A stretch of 64,000 nt of DNA from Immundisolibacter sp049322795 (GTDB lineage Bacteria > Pseudomonadota > Gammaproteobacteria > Immundisolibacterales > Immundisolibacteraceae): positions 124,001 to 188,000 of the forward strand of contig JBMOQH010000008.1 of assembly GCA_049322795.1 (NCBI GenBank). Reading direction: 5' to 3'. The position numbers were made by a program, and so were the translations under genes. Below the pieces are notes generated by a model that was given only the letters and a program-made list of their open reading frames with translations, was not told the origin of the DNA and ran no database searches. Below are positions 9,247-17,604 of this stretch, one piece after another (position 1 is the first letter of the stretch; each line of letters opens with the position of its first letter).

Positions 9247-10296
9247 GTGAGCGGCGATTGCCCGCTGCCGCAGGACCACTACCCGACCGTGCTGCTCGCC
9301 CACGGCAGCGGCGGCCGCCTGATGCGGCAGCTGCTGGACGAGGTAATCCTGCCCACGCTGATGCCGGACGGCGCGCGCGGCCTGCATGACGCCGCGCGTC
9401 TGGACCGACTGCCGCCGGGGACCGATCTTGCCTTCACCACGGACAGTTACGTGGTGCGGCCGCTGTTTTTTCCGGGTGGTGACATCGGTGCCCTGGCCGT
9501 TCACGGCACGGTCAACGATCTCGCCATGGCCGGCGCCCGGCCGCTGGCGTTGTCGGTGTCGCTGATCCTTGAAGAAGGCCTGCCGATGGCCACGCTGCGG
9601 CAGGTGCTGCAGTCGCTGCGGCAGGCGGCGCAGGCCGCCGATGTGCGCGTCGTCACCGGCGACACGAAGGTCGTCGAGCGCGGTCGGGCGGACGGCGTCT
9701 ACATCAACACCGCCGGTATCGGCGGGCTGGCGGCGGGCGTGCGCATCCACCCGCGGCGGATCGCGCCGGGCGACGCGGTGCTGGTGAGCGGCGACATCGG
9801 CCGGCACGGCATCGCCGTGCTCGCGAAGCGGGAGGGGTTGCAGTTCGAGACCGCCATCGAGAGTGACTGCCAGCCGCTGTGGGGCACCGTCGCGGCCCTG
9901 CTCGATGCGGGCATCGACGTGCACTGCCTGCGCGATCCGACCCGCGGCGGGCTCGCCACCGTGCTGGTCGAGCTCGCCCGCGAGGCCGCGGTCGAGATGC
10001 GGATCGACGAGGCCGCCATCCCGGTGGCGCAGCCGGTAACGGCGGCCTGCGACCTGCTTGGCCTCGATCCGCTCCACGTAGCCTGCGAGGGCCGGCTGGT
10101 GGCGCTGGTGCCGGCGCCGCAGGCGCAGGCGGCGCTCGACGTTTTGCGGCGTGCGCCGGGCGGTGAACGGGCCGCGTTGATCGGTCGTGCAGGCGAGGCG
10201 GCAAGCGCTGGCGGGCGCGTCCTGCTGCGCGGCCCCTATGGCATCGACCGGCCGCTCGATCTGCCGGCCGGCGAGCTGCTGCCGAGGATCTGCTGA
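9247..10296 (+). CDS. hypE: Hydrogenase expression/formation protein HypE
   Basis: Dehydrates the thiocarboxamide on its own C-terminal cysteine to thiocyanate, the cyanide source for HypC-HypD. 349 residues, PurM/AIR-synthase-like fold: HGSGGRLMRQLL, FTTDSYVVRPLFFPGGDIG, GDTKVVERG and DPTRGGLATVL. It ends in the invariant ELLPRIC with the reactive terminal Cys. GTG start at 9247, one base after the hypD stop. The last 138 bases have a second, shorter copy at 17449-17556, beyond the pilus genes. hypE is the last gene of the hydrogenase cluster; hypB is not seen nearby. Confidence 0.95.
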   Translation: MSGDCPLPQDHYPTVLLAHGSGGRLMRQLLDEVILPTLMPDGARGLHDAARLDRLPPGTDLAFTTDSYVVRPLFFPGGDIGALAVHGTVNDLAMAGARPLALSVSLILEEGLPMATLRQVLQSLRQAAQAADVRVVTGDTKVVERGRADGVYINTAGIGGLAAGVRIHPRRIAPGDAVLVSGDIGRHGIAVLAKREGLQFETAIESDCQPLWGTVAALLDAGIDVHCLRDPTRGGLATVLVELAREAAVEMRIDEAAIPVAQPVTAACDLLGLDPLHVACEGRLVALVPAPQAQAALDVLRRAPGGERAALIGRAGEAASAGGRVLLRGPYGIDRPLDLPAGELLPRIC

Positions 10297-10748
10297 AGCG
10301 GATGAGCGCGGGTCAAGCCCGGCAACGACCGGTGCCTGGCTTGATTTCCGCGGACGGGCTTCGCCCCATTACGCCCGCACGCAGGGCGACCTGAGACAAA
10401 CGCTCCGTCGCCAGGCGCCATGACGCCGTGCCGCCACTACCGGCACCAGCGCCCCCGCGGTTGCTCCGGTCCACGCACTCCAGTGCAGCCACATCGCACA
10501 TTGGGATCCGTTCCGCCGACAGCCCCCTCCGGTCAGCCGGGACCCGCAGGGGTTGCTGGATCATGTCGGTGGTTGTGGTGTTCAAGGATTCTCTGCGCAG
10601 CGCCGAAAGGATGCTGCGGGTACTGGCTCGGGAGGCCTCCACGTGTATACAGGGGATCCAGGCGAAACATTTTCCGGACCTTTCTCAAGTACCCGCCGGA
10701 ACTGCCGATAATGGGCTGGGTTTTCGAAATTCGCGTGAGGGCTCCCAG
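10297..10748. other. Intergenic region between hypE and fimT; no gene recognised
   Basis: About 450 bp. A TCAAGCC...GGCTTGA inverted repeat lies shortly after hypE (about 10313-10345) without a T-run, so it is only a weak terminator candidate. Short frames here have no family resemblance. A GATAAT hexamer at 10707-10712 could be a -10 box for the pilus operon; the best upstream hexamer (TTCTCA at 10682-10687) leaves a 19-bp spacer, so the promoter is uncertain. No clear sigma-54 site was found. Confidence 0.4.
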
Positions 10749-11357
10749 ATGGCGCATTGCCCATCGGACAGGCTGGCCGAACCATCCGCTCTGAGGCCCA
10801 GTGGTGGATTCACCTTGGTCGAGCTGATCGTCTCCGTCACGGTGCTGGGAATTCTGGTCGGTTTGGCCGTGCCGCAGTTCACGGATTTTTTGCGCAACAG
10901 CCGGCGCGCTGCGGTATTGAATGAGCTGGTCGGTTCGCTGACGCTCGCCCGGGTGGAGGCAATCCGCCGAGGCACCATGATCACCATGTGCAAGACCGCC
11001 GACGGGACCGCTTGCCTGTCCGGCTCTAGCGACACCTGGGCCGCCGGCTGGCTGATTTTCGTCAACAGCGATGGTGACAATCCGCCCGTTCTCGACGTGG
11101 GCGAAACCGTGCTGCGGGTGCGCACAGAGACGAATGCTCCCTATCAGCTCAGGCCATCCGCGGGCGTGGCCCATTTCATCAGCTTCAATGCCGACGGGAG
11201 CGTTGCCAGCGGTGGCGCATTTACCTATTGCGATGCGCGAGGGGTGGCTCGTGCGCGGGCGGCCGTCGTCAATACGGTGGGCCGGGTCCGTTTGTCCCGT
11301 GACACCAATGGCGATGGCGTGGAGGAATCCGATGCGGGCGCACTCGTCTGCTCGTAA
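10749..11357 (+). CDS. fimT: Type IV minor pseudopilin, FimT/FimU (GspH) family
   Basis: Minor pilin thought to help prime pilus assembly; proteins of this family also bind DNA in competent bacteria. 202 residues. A prepilin peptidase site lies at GG/FTLVELIVSVTVLGILVG, with cleavage after Gly20 and Glu at +5, followed by the usual hydrophobic N-terminal helix. The body has paired cysteines (CKTADGTAC) and an aspartate-rich C-terminus (RDTNGDGVEESD). ATG at 10749 gives a normal short leader. It is the first gene of a six-gene pilus operon and overlaps pilV by 26 bases. Confidence 0.88.
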   Translation: MAHCPSDRLAEPSALRPSGGFTLVELIVSVTVLGILVGLAVPQFTDFLRNSRRAAVLNELVGSLTLARVEAIRRGTMITMCKTADGTACLSGSSDTWAAGWLIFVNSDGDNPPVLDVGETVLRVRTETNAPYQLRPSAGVAHFISFNADGSVASGGAFTYCDARGVARARAAVVNTVGRVRLSRDTNGDGVEESDAGALVCS

Positions 11358-11781
11358 CGCCCTGCGCCAGCGTGGCGCAGGGCTCATCGAGGTCATGGTG
11401 GCCGTACTGGTGTTGGCGGTGGGCCTACTCGGTATCGCCGGCATGCAATTGACGAGCCTGCAGCATAACCACAGCGCAGCTTTGCGCAGCCAAGCGGTAC
11501 TTTTGGCCTACGACGCCCTCGATCGAATGCGTGCCAATCGTGACGCCGCCTTTCTTGGCAATTATGCAACCGACTTCGCCGACCCGGCGCCGGCCGGGAC
11601 AACCATCCAAGCGCTCGACCTGCAGGAGTGGAAGGGGGCGTTGACCGCGCTGCCGAGCGGCGCGGGCGCAATTGCCAGTGCGGTGGTGGGTGGTCGAACC
11701 CTGTTTACGGTAACCGTGCAATGGGATGACTCGCGGGGTGAATTGCCCCCGCAACAGTTTTCGACGGTGTCCGAGCTGTGA
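11332..11781 (+). CDS. pilV: Type IV pilus modification protein PilV
   Basis: Minor pilin, 149 residues. Leader of 15 residues ending RQRG/AGLIEVMVAVLVLAVG, with Glu at +5, then a hydrophobic helix and the family-typical GIAGMQLTSLQHNHSA and LAYDALDRMRANRDAA. It starts within the end of fimT behind a GGAGG ribosome-binding site and overlaps pilW by four bases. In known systems PilV forms part of the tip complex with PilW, PilX, FimU and PilY1. Confidence 0.88.
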   Translation: MRAHSSARNALRQRGAGLIEVMVAVLVLAVGLLGIAGMQLTSLQHNHSAALRSQAVLLAYDALDRMRANRDAAFLGNYATDFADPAPAGTTIQALDLQEWKGALTALPSGAGAIASAVVGGRTLFTVTVQWDDSRGELPPQQFSTVSEL

Positions 11782-12872
11782 AACGACAACATAGCGCCGG
11801 CTACTCGCTGGTGGAGCTCATGGTGTCGCTGGTCCTCGGGCTGGTGATCATGGCCGCGGTGCTGAGGATTTACGTTGGCACGGGGCAGAGCATTCGCACG
11901 GAGGATGCCCTGTCGAGGGTGCAGGAAAATGCCCGCTTTGCCGTCGAGAAGCTCAGTGTCGATGTGCGCCAGGCGGGCTTCATGGGGTGCGTGAAGGACG
12001 TCAACGTGCTCCTGAATCCCGCCGGCGTGGGGTACAGCGCGGCCCTGTACGACCTGACCCGGGCAGTTTCCGGCTGGGAATACACGGGCACAGCCCCGGC
12101 GAGTACTTTCGATTCCACCACATTGGTACCCACGGGAGTGCCCGTCAGCAACTGGGATGACGCTGCCGGCGCGGACCTTGACGCGCAGTTTCAGAATCAG
12201 GTCGTGCCGGGTAGCGACGTTCTGGTAATTCGCCGTGCCGACCAGAAGCTCGACGTGACCGCCTCGGGCGTCACGCCGGTCAACGCCAACACCATCGTCC
12301 TGACCGGTGCCAGCGGCGTGCCCCAGGACACCATCGTGCTGGTGTCCGATTGCCGCGGCTCAGACCTGTTCCAGAATCGCGCGGCCGCGGCGGCGTCCAA
12401 CCTCACCCGGGGCGCGACCGGGTCTCCGGGCAACCTGAATCCCGCCACCCACGAATTCAGTCACGCCTATGACTCCGACATGGAGATCTATACCTTTTCG
12501 ATCACAGCCTACTACGTCGGCCGTGGCACCAGCGGCGAGCCGGCGTTGTTTCGGCGCCGCTACCCGCTGGGCGGCGTCGGTGTAACGGAGGAGCTCGTGG
12601 AGGGTGTCGAGACCATGCAGGTCTTGTACGGCGAGGATACCGACACCGATCGGATAGCGGATGTCTACCGCACGGCAGACACGGTGACCGATTGGGCCCG
12701 GATCGTGTCGGTTCGCATCGGCCTGCTCTTGCGCGCCCGCGACGAAGGTCGGGGCGAACCGGATACAGCCACATACGGGCTGGGCAGCATGACTTTCAAT
12801 CCGATCGATAGTCGGAATCTGCGTCGCCGGGTGGCGACCTGGACCATCACGTTGCGTAATCGGGTGCCATGA
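11778..12872 (+). CDS. pilW: Type IV pilus minor pilin PilW
   Basis: Minor pilin of 364 residues. A short leader ends HSAG/YSLVELMVSLVLGLV (cleavage after Gly8, Glu at +5), then RVQENARFAVEKLSVDVRQAG, a well-conserved PilW segment. A long globular domain follows. GTG start at 11778 overlaps the pilV stop (GTGA). The stop overlaps the pilX ATG. PilW is part of the priming and tip complex with PilV, PilX and PilY1. Confidence 0.88.
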   Translation: MKRQHSAGYSLVELMVSLVLGLVIMAAVLRIYVGTGQSIRTEDALSRVQENARFAVEKLSVDVRQAGFMGCVKDVNVLLNPAGVGYSAALYDLTRAVSGWEYTGTAPASTFDSTTLVPTGVPVSNWDDAAGADLDAQFQNQVVPGSDVLVIRRADQKLDVTASGVTPVNANTIVLTGASGVPQDTIVLVSDCRGSDLFQNRAAAAASNLTRGATGSPGNLNPATHEFSHAYDSDMEIYTFSITAYYVGRGTSGEPALFRRRYPLGGVGVTEELVEGVETMQVLYGEDTDTDRIADVYRTADTVTDWARIVSVRIGLLLRARDEGRGEPDTATYGLGSMTFNPIDSRNLRRRVATWTITLRNRVP

Positions 12873-13399
12873 AAACGCCGTATCAGCGGTATTCCACTGC
12901 CCACCCCGCTGTGGCCCAGCGCGGCGTGGTGCTGGTGATCGCACTCATCATGCTGCTGATGGTGACCTTGCTGGCACTTAGCGCCGCGCAGATGACTGGC
13001 TTGAACGAGCGCATGGTCGGCTTTGCCCGCGACCGGGACGCCGCGTTTCAGGCGGCCGAGGCGGCCCTGCGCGAGGGCGAGAGGGTGTTGCAACTGGCTG
13101 TGTTGCCCGCCTTCGACGGTACAGCCGGTCTGTACCCAACCGCAGCCCCTGGCAGCACGCCGCGCTGGAAGACCATCGACTGGTCCACCGCAGGCGTCGC
13201 CTATGGCAGCGCCATCGCTGGTGTCAGCGCGCCGCCGCGCTACATCGTGGAGGAGGTGGTTATCCTGCCCGGCGCCGGTGAATCGCTGGACGCATCCGAA
13301 GCCGTGGCTACGAATGCCTATTACCGCGTTACGGCACGGGCCGTGGGCGGCGAAGGCAATACCGTGGTCGTGTTGCAGACGACGTACCGGCGCCGTTGA
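12869..13399 (+). CDS. pilX: Type IV pilus assembly protein PilX
   Basis: Minor pilin of 176 residues. The processing site is AQRG/VVLVIALIMLLMVTLLAL, and position +5 is not Glu, as is usual for PilX and the related GspK. The segment GFARDRDAAFQAAEAALREGE is diagnostic for the PilX N-terminal region. It overlaps pilW by four bases and is followed by a 53-bp gap before pilY1. Confidence 0.86.
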   Translation: MKTPYQRYSTAHPAVAQRGVVLVIALIMLLMVTLLALSAAQMTGLNERMVGFARDRDAAFQAAEAALREGERVLQLAVLPAFDGTAGLYPTAAPGSTPRWKTIDWSTAGVAYGSAIAGVSAPPRYIVEEVVILPGAGESLDASEAVATNAYYRVTARAVGGEGNTVVVLQTTYRRR

Positions 13400-13452
13400 A
13401 ATGGCCGCGTTGTGATCGTATTGATTCTGACTGAACCGCAGAAGGTAATGCC

Positions 13453-16400
13453 GTGAACACGTTCAAAGCAATCGTCGGGCACGTCCGGTCGCTTCACGCA
13501 TCCGTTCTGGCGCTGCTTCTTCTTGCCTCGCATTGCGCCTACGGGTTGACCCTGGCAGACAGCCCCCTGTTCCTGACCGTGCCGGCACCGCCGAACATTC
13601 TGCTCTTGGTTGACGACTCCGGCAGCATGGATTCAGAGGTGTTGATGCCGACCAACGACGGCGCCCTCTGGTGGCATACCGGAGACAAGAGCTTTGTCGG
13701 CAGAAATCAGGTCGACGCTGTCGAGGCCGGGAAAATCAACTTCAACAGCGCCGGTACGGCGAATGCCACGTGGAAAAAATACGTTTACCTTTTTCCTAAC
13801 GGTACGGCTACCGGTGCACGGATTTACGCTGACGCCACGAATGACCACTTCGCAGTGCCGCCGTTGCCACAATTCGCTTTCACGCGCTCGCCGGCCTATA
13901 ACAGCGCGTATTTCGATCCGGCAGCGACGTATGAGCCTTGGGTCGCCTATGGGACGACATTTCCGCTCGCAACTCCGACGTCTGCCAAAAGTGACCCTGC
14001 GCGGGGCAGTGCAACCTTTGATCTGACGCAACTCATAGAGAGCGTCGCCACCAATAATACCTTCAAGATGCAGCCCGGCATGAGTATTCCGACGGGAACA
14101 CGGTATCACAATGGAACTGCATGGGTGACCGCCGCGAGCCCTGTATCTATAACCGTAACGGTAGACCGCGGAATCAGCTACTTTCCCGCAACGTTTTACT
14201 TGCCTGCGGGGGCGCCACTCCCGCCCGGTTATGGTAGCTATTCCGGTACGCTATTGCTTGGTCAGGCGCCGGACGGCTCGCCGCTGGATGGCTACGAAAT
14301 CAAGCCTGCCAATTTTTCATTGCCTGACGAGTACGATTTGGCCATCCAGAATTTCGCCAACTGGTTCACCTATTACCGTAAACGTCACGCGGCAACCCGC
14401 GGGGGGATCGGCGCCGCATTCAAGGACATCACCTCCGTCCGGGCTGGCAGCTTTACCATCAACAATCGCGTTACCGTCGGAATGAAGGACCTTACCATCA
14501 GCGCTGACCGCGACGCGTTCTTTACAAACATTTACGACAATTATGTCAACAGCGGCGGAACGCCCAACAAGGAAGCGTTGAAACACGCAGGCGTTCAGTA
14601 TACGCGCACCGACGCTGCCGCGCCGGTGCAATACTCGTGTCAGCGCAACGCCACCATTCTCTTTACCGATGGCTTTTCAAACCCTTGGACGGGTGCCGGT
14701 GTTGGCAATTCCGACGGGGGCGCGGGATCTCCTTATGCGGACACGGTTTCGGACACCATCGCGGACATCGCGATGCAGTATTACAAAACCAATCTTCGAC
14801 CGACCTTTCCGACCGGCACGGTCCCCGTAAAAAGCGGCTGCACGGAAGCGACGCCGGACCCGCGGCTGGACTGCAACAGAAACCTCCATATGAACACCTA
14901 TGGTGTCACGCTCGGCACACGAGGCGTCTTGTTCGATCCGGACGCTCCAGCGGATCCGTACCTCTCGCCACCGACTTGGCCAACGGTCTTTCCGGCCCGG
15001 CATCCCTCGGCGGTGGATGACCTTTGGCACGCAACGGTCAACGGCCGGGGCACACTTTTGAATGCAAAAAGGCCGGACGAGGTTGGCAAGCAGCTGAAAA
15101 CCATATTGAGCAGCTTCCTGGAGGGGGTTTCGTCCGCGTCCTCGGTAGCCACAAACTCGACGCAGCTCGATACCGACACCAAAATTTATCAGGCGCGCTT
15201 TGACAGCGCCGACTGGACTGGCCAGCTCTTGGCCTTTCCGATCAAGACCGACGGTACGCTGGATACGCTTGCGTGGGATGCTGGATTGCTGGTTCCCGGC
15301 CATGCTGCGCGCAAGATCACCACATACAAGCCGGGCACGGGCGGCGTTCCGTTTTTGTGGGCCAGTCTGAGTGCATCGCAGCAGGCGCTGCTCGACGGTG
15401 ATGGCCTGGGCGACGAGCGGGTCGATTACCTGCGTGGCAACGATGCATTGGAAGCAAAAAAAGGTGGCACTTTCCGCAACCGCAAGGGGCCACTCGGGGA
15501 CATCATCAACTCCGATCCCTTTTTTGTCGGCGGCGAGAGCTTTGGCAACCAGAAACTGCCTGGCGCCGAGGGCAGCACCTACGCCGCGCATTTGACCGCC
15601 AAGGCCAGCAATCCGCCGATGGTCTATGTCGGCGCCAACGACGGCATGTTGCATGGGTTCGACGCCGAGACGGGCGTCGAACGGCTTGCCCATGTGCCGA
15701 ATGCGGTCTTTCCCAACCTGAAGACTCTTACCGATCCAACGTACACCCACCGCTATTTTGTCGACGGTTCACCGAAAGCGGCCGATGCGTACTTTGGCGG
15801 GGCTTGGCATACCGTGCTCGTCGAGCCGTTGGCGGGTGGTGGCCGGGCGGTGTTTGCGTTGGATATCACCGACCCGACCGCCCACGCCGCCAGCAAGGTA
15901 CTGTGGGAATTTACCGATACGGACCTCGGCTTTCCGCTTGGGGAAGCCAGTATAGTGCGCATGGCGACCGGCGAATGGGCCGCCGTGTTCGGCAACGGGT
16001 ATCTCAGTGACAATCACCGCGCCGTGCTGTACGTGGTGAATATCGAGACCGGCGCCCTGATCCGGAAGATCGATACGGGGGTCGGCGCCGCTGCGCCGGT
16101 TTCCAGCCAGAACGGTCTGGCCGCCCCCACTGTTGTCGATACCAACAACGACCGCATTGCCGATGCCGCCTATGCCGGCGATCTGATGGGCAATATGTGG
16201 AAGTTCGACCTTAGCGGCGCCTCGGCGGCGACTTGGGACGTGGCCTATAAGACGGGCGCGACCAACCGGCCATTGTTCGTGACCGAGGCACCCGACGGCA
16301 CTACTCAGGCGATTACCGCCAAGCCGGCCGTTGGGCGCCACCCAAGTGGCGGGGTGATAGTCCTGTTCGGTACCGGCAAGTACATGGAACTATCCGACCG

Positions 16401-17013
16401 TATCGTGCCGCCGTCACCGCAGGTGCAGACGTTCTACGGTTTACACGACGAGGGCAGCCGGATCACTGGCGGCAGGAGCGCCCTCAAGCAACAGAAAGTG
16501 GTGGTCGAGGTATCTGCCTTTGGCTTCGATTTGCGCCTGACGACCAATTACGAGCCGGGACCTTCCGACCGCGGTTGGTTCATCGACCTGCCCACTGCTG
16601 GTGAGCGCCAGGTGAGCAGGCCGGTTTTGCGCGGTGGGCGCATCATTTTCACCACTCTGATCCCCAACACTGCGATGTGCAGTGCTGGCGGAACGAGTTG
16701 GCTGATGGAAATGGACGCTCTTTCCGGCAGCCGGCTTGAGCAGACGCCATTCGACCTGAACGGTGATGGCAAGTTCAACTCCGCGGACTGGGCGACCGGT
16801 ACGGGCGATTTCGACGGAGATGGCACGCCGGAAACCATCACGATCCCGGTCAGTGGAAAGAAATCCAAGGAAGGCATCATCAAGACGCCCGCCATCATTG
16901 GCGCCGGTGAGAAAGAATACAAATATGCCAGCGGCACCAGCGGGAACGTGGAGATCACGGTCGAACCCGGGGGCGGAAGCGACGGCCGTCAATCCTGGAG
17001 GCAGCTCCGGTGA
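13453..17013 (+). CDS. pilY1: Type IV pilus tip adhesin / biogenesis factor PilY1
   Basis: Large secreted tip protein of 1186 residues. A signal-like segment (VLALLLLASHCAYG) precedes PNILLLVDDSGSMD, a von Willebrand A MIDAS motif at residues 54-60, as in mechanosensing PilY1. The C-terminal half is the beta-propeller domain (PMVYVGANDGMLHGFDAETG, VDTNNDRIADAAYAGDLMG) with a calcium-loop pattern D-x-N-x-D-x-I-x-D. Two more Asp/Asn-rich loops near the end (DLNGDGKFNSADW, DFDGDGTPE) resemble dockerin or EF-hand calcium sites. The first half is clearly less GC-rich than the surroundings. GTG start at 13453. It overlaps the pilE start. Confidence 0.92.
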   Translation: MNTFKAIVGHVRSLHASVLALLLLASHCAYGLTLADSPLFLTVPAPPNILLLVDDSGSMDSEVLMPTNDGALWWHTGDKSFVGRNQVDAVEAGKINFNSAGTANATWKKYVYLFPNGTATGARIYADATNDHFAVPPLPQFAFTRSPAYNSAYFDPAATYEPWVAYGTTFPLATPTSAKSDPARGSATFDLTQLIESVATNNTFKMQPGMSIPTGTRYHNGTAWVTAASPVSITVTVDRGISYFPATFYLPAGAPLPPGYGSYSGTLLLGQAPDGSPLDGYEIKPANFSLPDEYDLAIQNFANWFTYYRKRHAATRGGIGAAFKDITSVRAGSFTINNRVTVGMKDLTISADRDAFFTNIYDNYVNSGGTPNKEALKHAGVQYTRTDAAAPVQYSCQRNATILFTDGFSNPWTGAGVGNSDGGAGSPYADTVSDTIADIAMQYYKTNLRPTFPTGTVPVKSGCTEATPDPRLDCNRNLHMNTYGVTLGTRGVLFDPDAPADPYLSPPTWPTVFPARHPSAVDDLWHATVNGRGTLLNAKRPDEVGKQLKTILSSFLEGVSSASSVATNSTQLDTDTKIYQARFDSADWTGQLLAFPIKTDGTLDTLAWDAGLLVPGHAARKITTYKPGTGGVPFLWASLSASQQALLDGDGLGDERVDYLRGNDALEAKKGGTFRNRKGPLGDIINSDPFFVGGESFGNQKLPGAEGSTYAAHLTAKASNPPMVYVGANDGMLHGFDAETGVERLAHVPNAVFPNLKTLTDPTYTHRYFVDGSPKAADAYFGGAWHTVLVEPLAGGGRAVFALDITDPTAHAASKVLWEFTDTDLGFPLGEASIVRMATGEWAAVFGNGYLSDNHRAVLYVVNIETGALIRKIDTGVGAAAPVSSQNGLAAPTVVDTNNDRIADAAYAGDLMGNMWKFDLSGASAATWDVAYKTGATNRPLFVTEAPDGTTQAITAKPAVGRHPSGGVIVLFGTGKYMELSDRIVPPSPQVQTFYGLHDEGSRITGGRSALKQQKVVVEVSAFGFDLRLTTNYEPGPSDRGWFIDLPTAGERQVSRPVLRGGRIIFTTLIPNTAMCSAGGTSWLMEMDALSGSRLEQTPFDLNGDGKFNSADWATGTGDFDGDGTPETITIPVSGKKSKEGIIKTPAIIGAGEKEYKYASGTSGNVEITVEPGGGSDGRQSWRQLR

Positions 17014-17432
17014 GTCCGCTCATGGGGCGCAATAGCCGAAGCACCGGGTTCACGTTGGTCGAATTAATGATCGTGGTGGCGGTGGTCGGCATCCTGGCGG
17101 CCGTTGCCTATCCGTCCTATCGAGAATTCGTCAAGCGTGGAAACCGTTCGGACGCAAAGACGGTTTTGATGCGGGCGTCCCAGAATCTGGAGCGGCGCTT
17201 TACCGAAACCAACAGCTACGCCGGGGCCACCATTGGCGCCGGCGCGAGCACGGACGTTTGGGGGAGCGCCACCACCCCAAATGGCTTTTACACCATCGCC
17301 TTGCCAGTGTTGACCGCCAATACGTATACCCTGCGGGCGACGCCTATCGGCACCCAAGCCAGCGATACGGCGTGTGCAGCCATGACGCTGACGCACACCG
17401 GAGTTCAGGGTCCAGCTGCTTGCTGGAAGTGA
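17010..17432 (+). CDS. pilE: Type IV pilin-like protein PilE (minor pilin)
   Basis: 140-residue pilin. The leader ends RSTG/FTLVELMIVVAVVGILAAVAYPSY, with Glu at +5 and the classic AAVAYPSYREF helix. A C-terminal disulfide-loop pair (TACAAM...AACWK) is present. In minor-pilin operons ending pilY1-pilE this protein joins the tip complex; it is not necessarily the major pilin. The GTG at 17010 overlaps the pilY1 stop; the ATG at 17022 is an equally good start. Sixteen bases after its stop the partial second hypE tail begins. Confidence 0.86.
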   Translation: MSPLMGRNSRSTGFTLVELMIVVAVVGILAAVAYPSYREFVKRGNRSDAKTVLMRASQNLERRFTETNSYAGATIGAGASTDVWGSATTPNGFYTIALPVLTANTYTLRATPIGTQASDTACAAMTLTHTGVQGPAACWK

Positions 17433-17448
17433 TTCTGCCGGTCGTGAG

Positions 17449-17556
17449 GGCGGCGAACGGGCTGCGCTGAGCGGGCGGGTGCTGCTGCGCGGCCCGTATG
17501 GCATCGATCGCCCCCTCGATCTGCCGGCCGGCGAGCTGCTACCGCGGATTTGCTGA
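17449..17556 (+). pseudogene. hypE: Remnant of a second hypE: C-terminal 35 codons
   Basis: Translates in frame as GGERAAL-S-GRVLLRGPYG... and ends ELLPRIC plus stop, matching the end of hypE at 10159-10296. Aligned with that copy, the two blocks (7 and 27 residues) are identical in protein while about 12 bases differ, every one silent. One 30-bp in-frame stretch (10 codons) is missing between the blocks. Similarity continues four bases past the stop (AGCG) and then ends. There is no start codon or upstream hypE sequence, so it is a broken copy. The silent-only pattern means it diverged as part of a working hypE before being cut. Confidence 0.9.
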
Positions 17557-17604
17557 AGCGCGGGGAATCCGGCGGCGACGGGTCGCAACCCACCGCCGCC
17601 GCTG

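Noticed and set aside
10420..10794. Short open frames between hypE and fimT
   Set aside because: No ribosome-binding site, no family resemblance and they run into the fimT start; treated as non-coding.
17449..17556. A separate small gene after pilE
   Set aside because: It has no start codon or ribosome-binding site and matches the C-terminus of HypE residue for residue.
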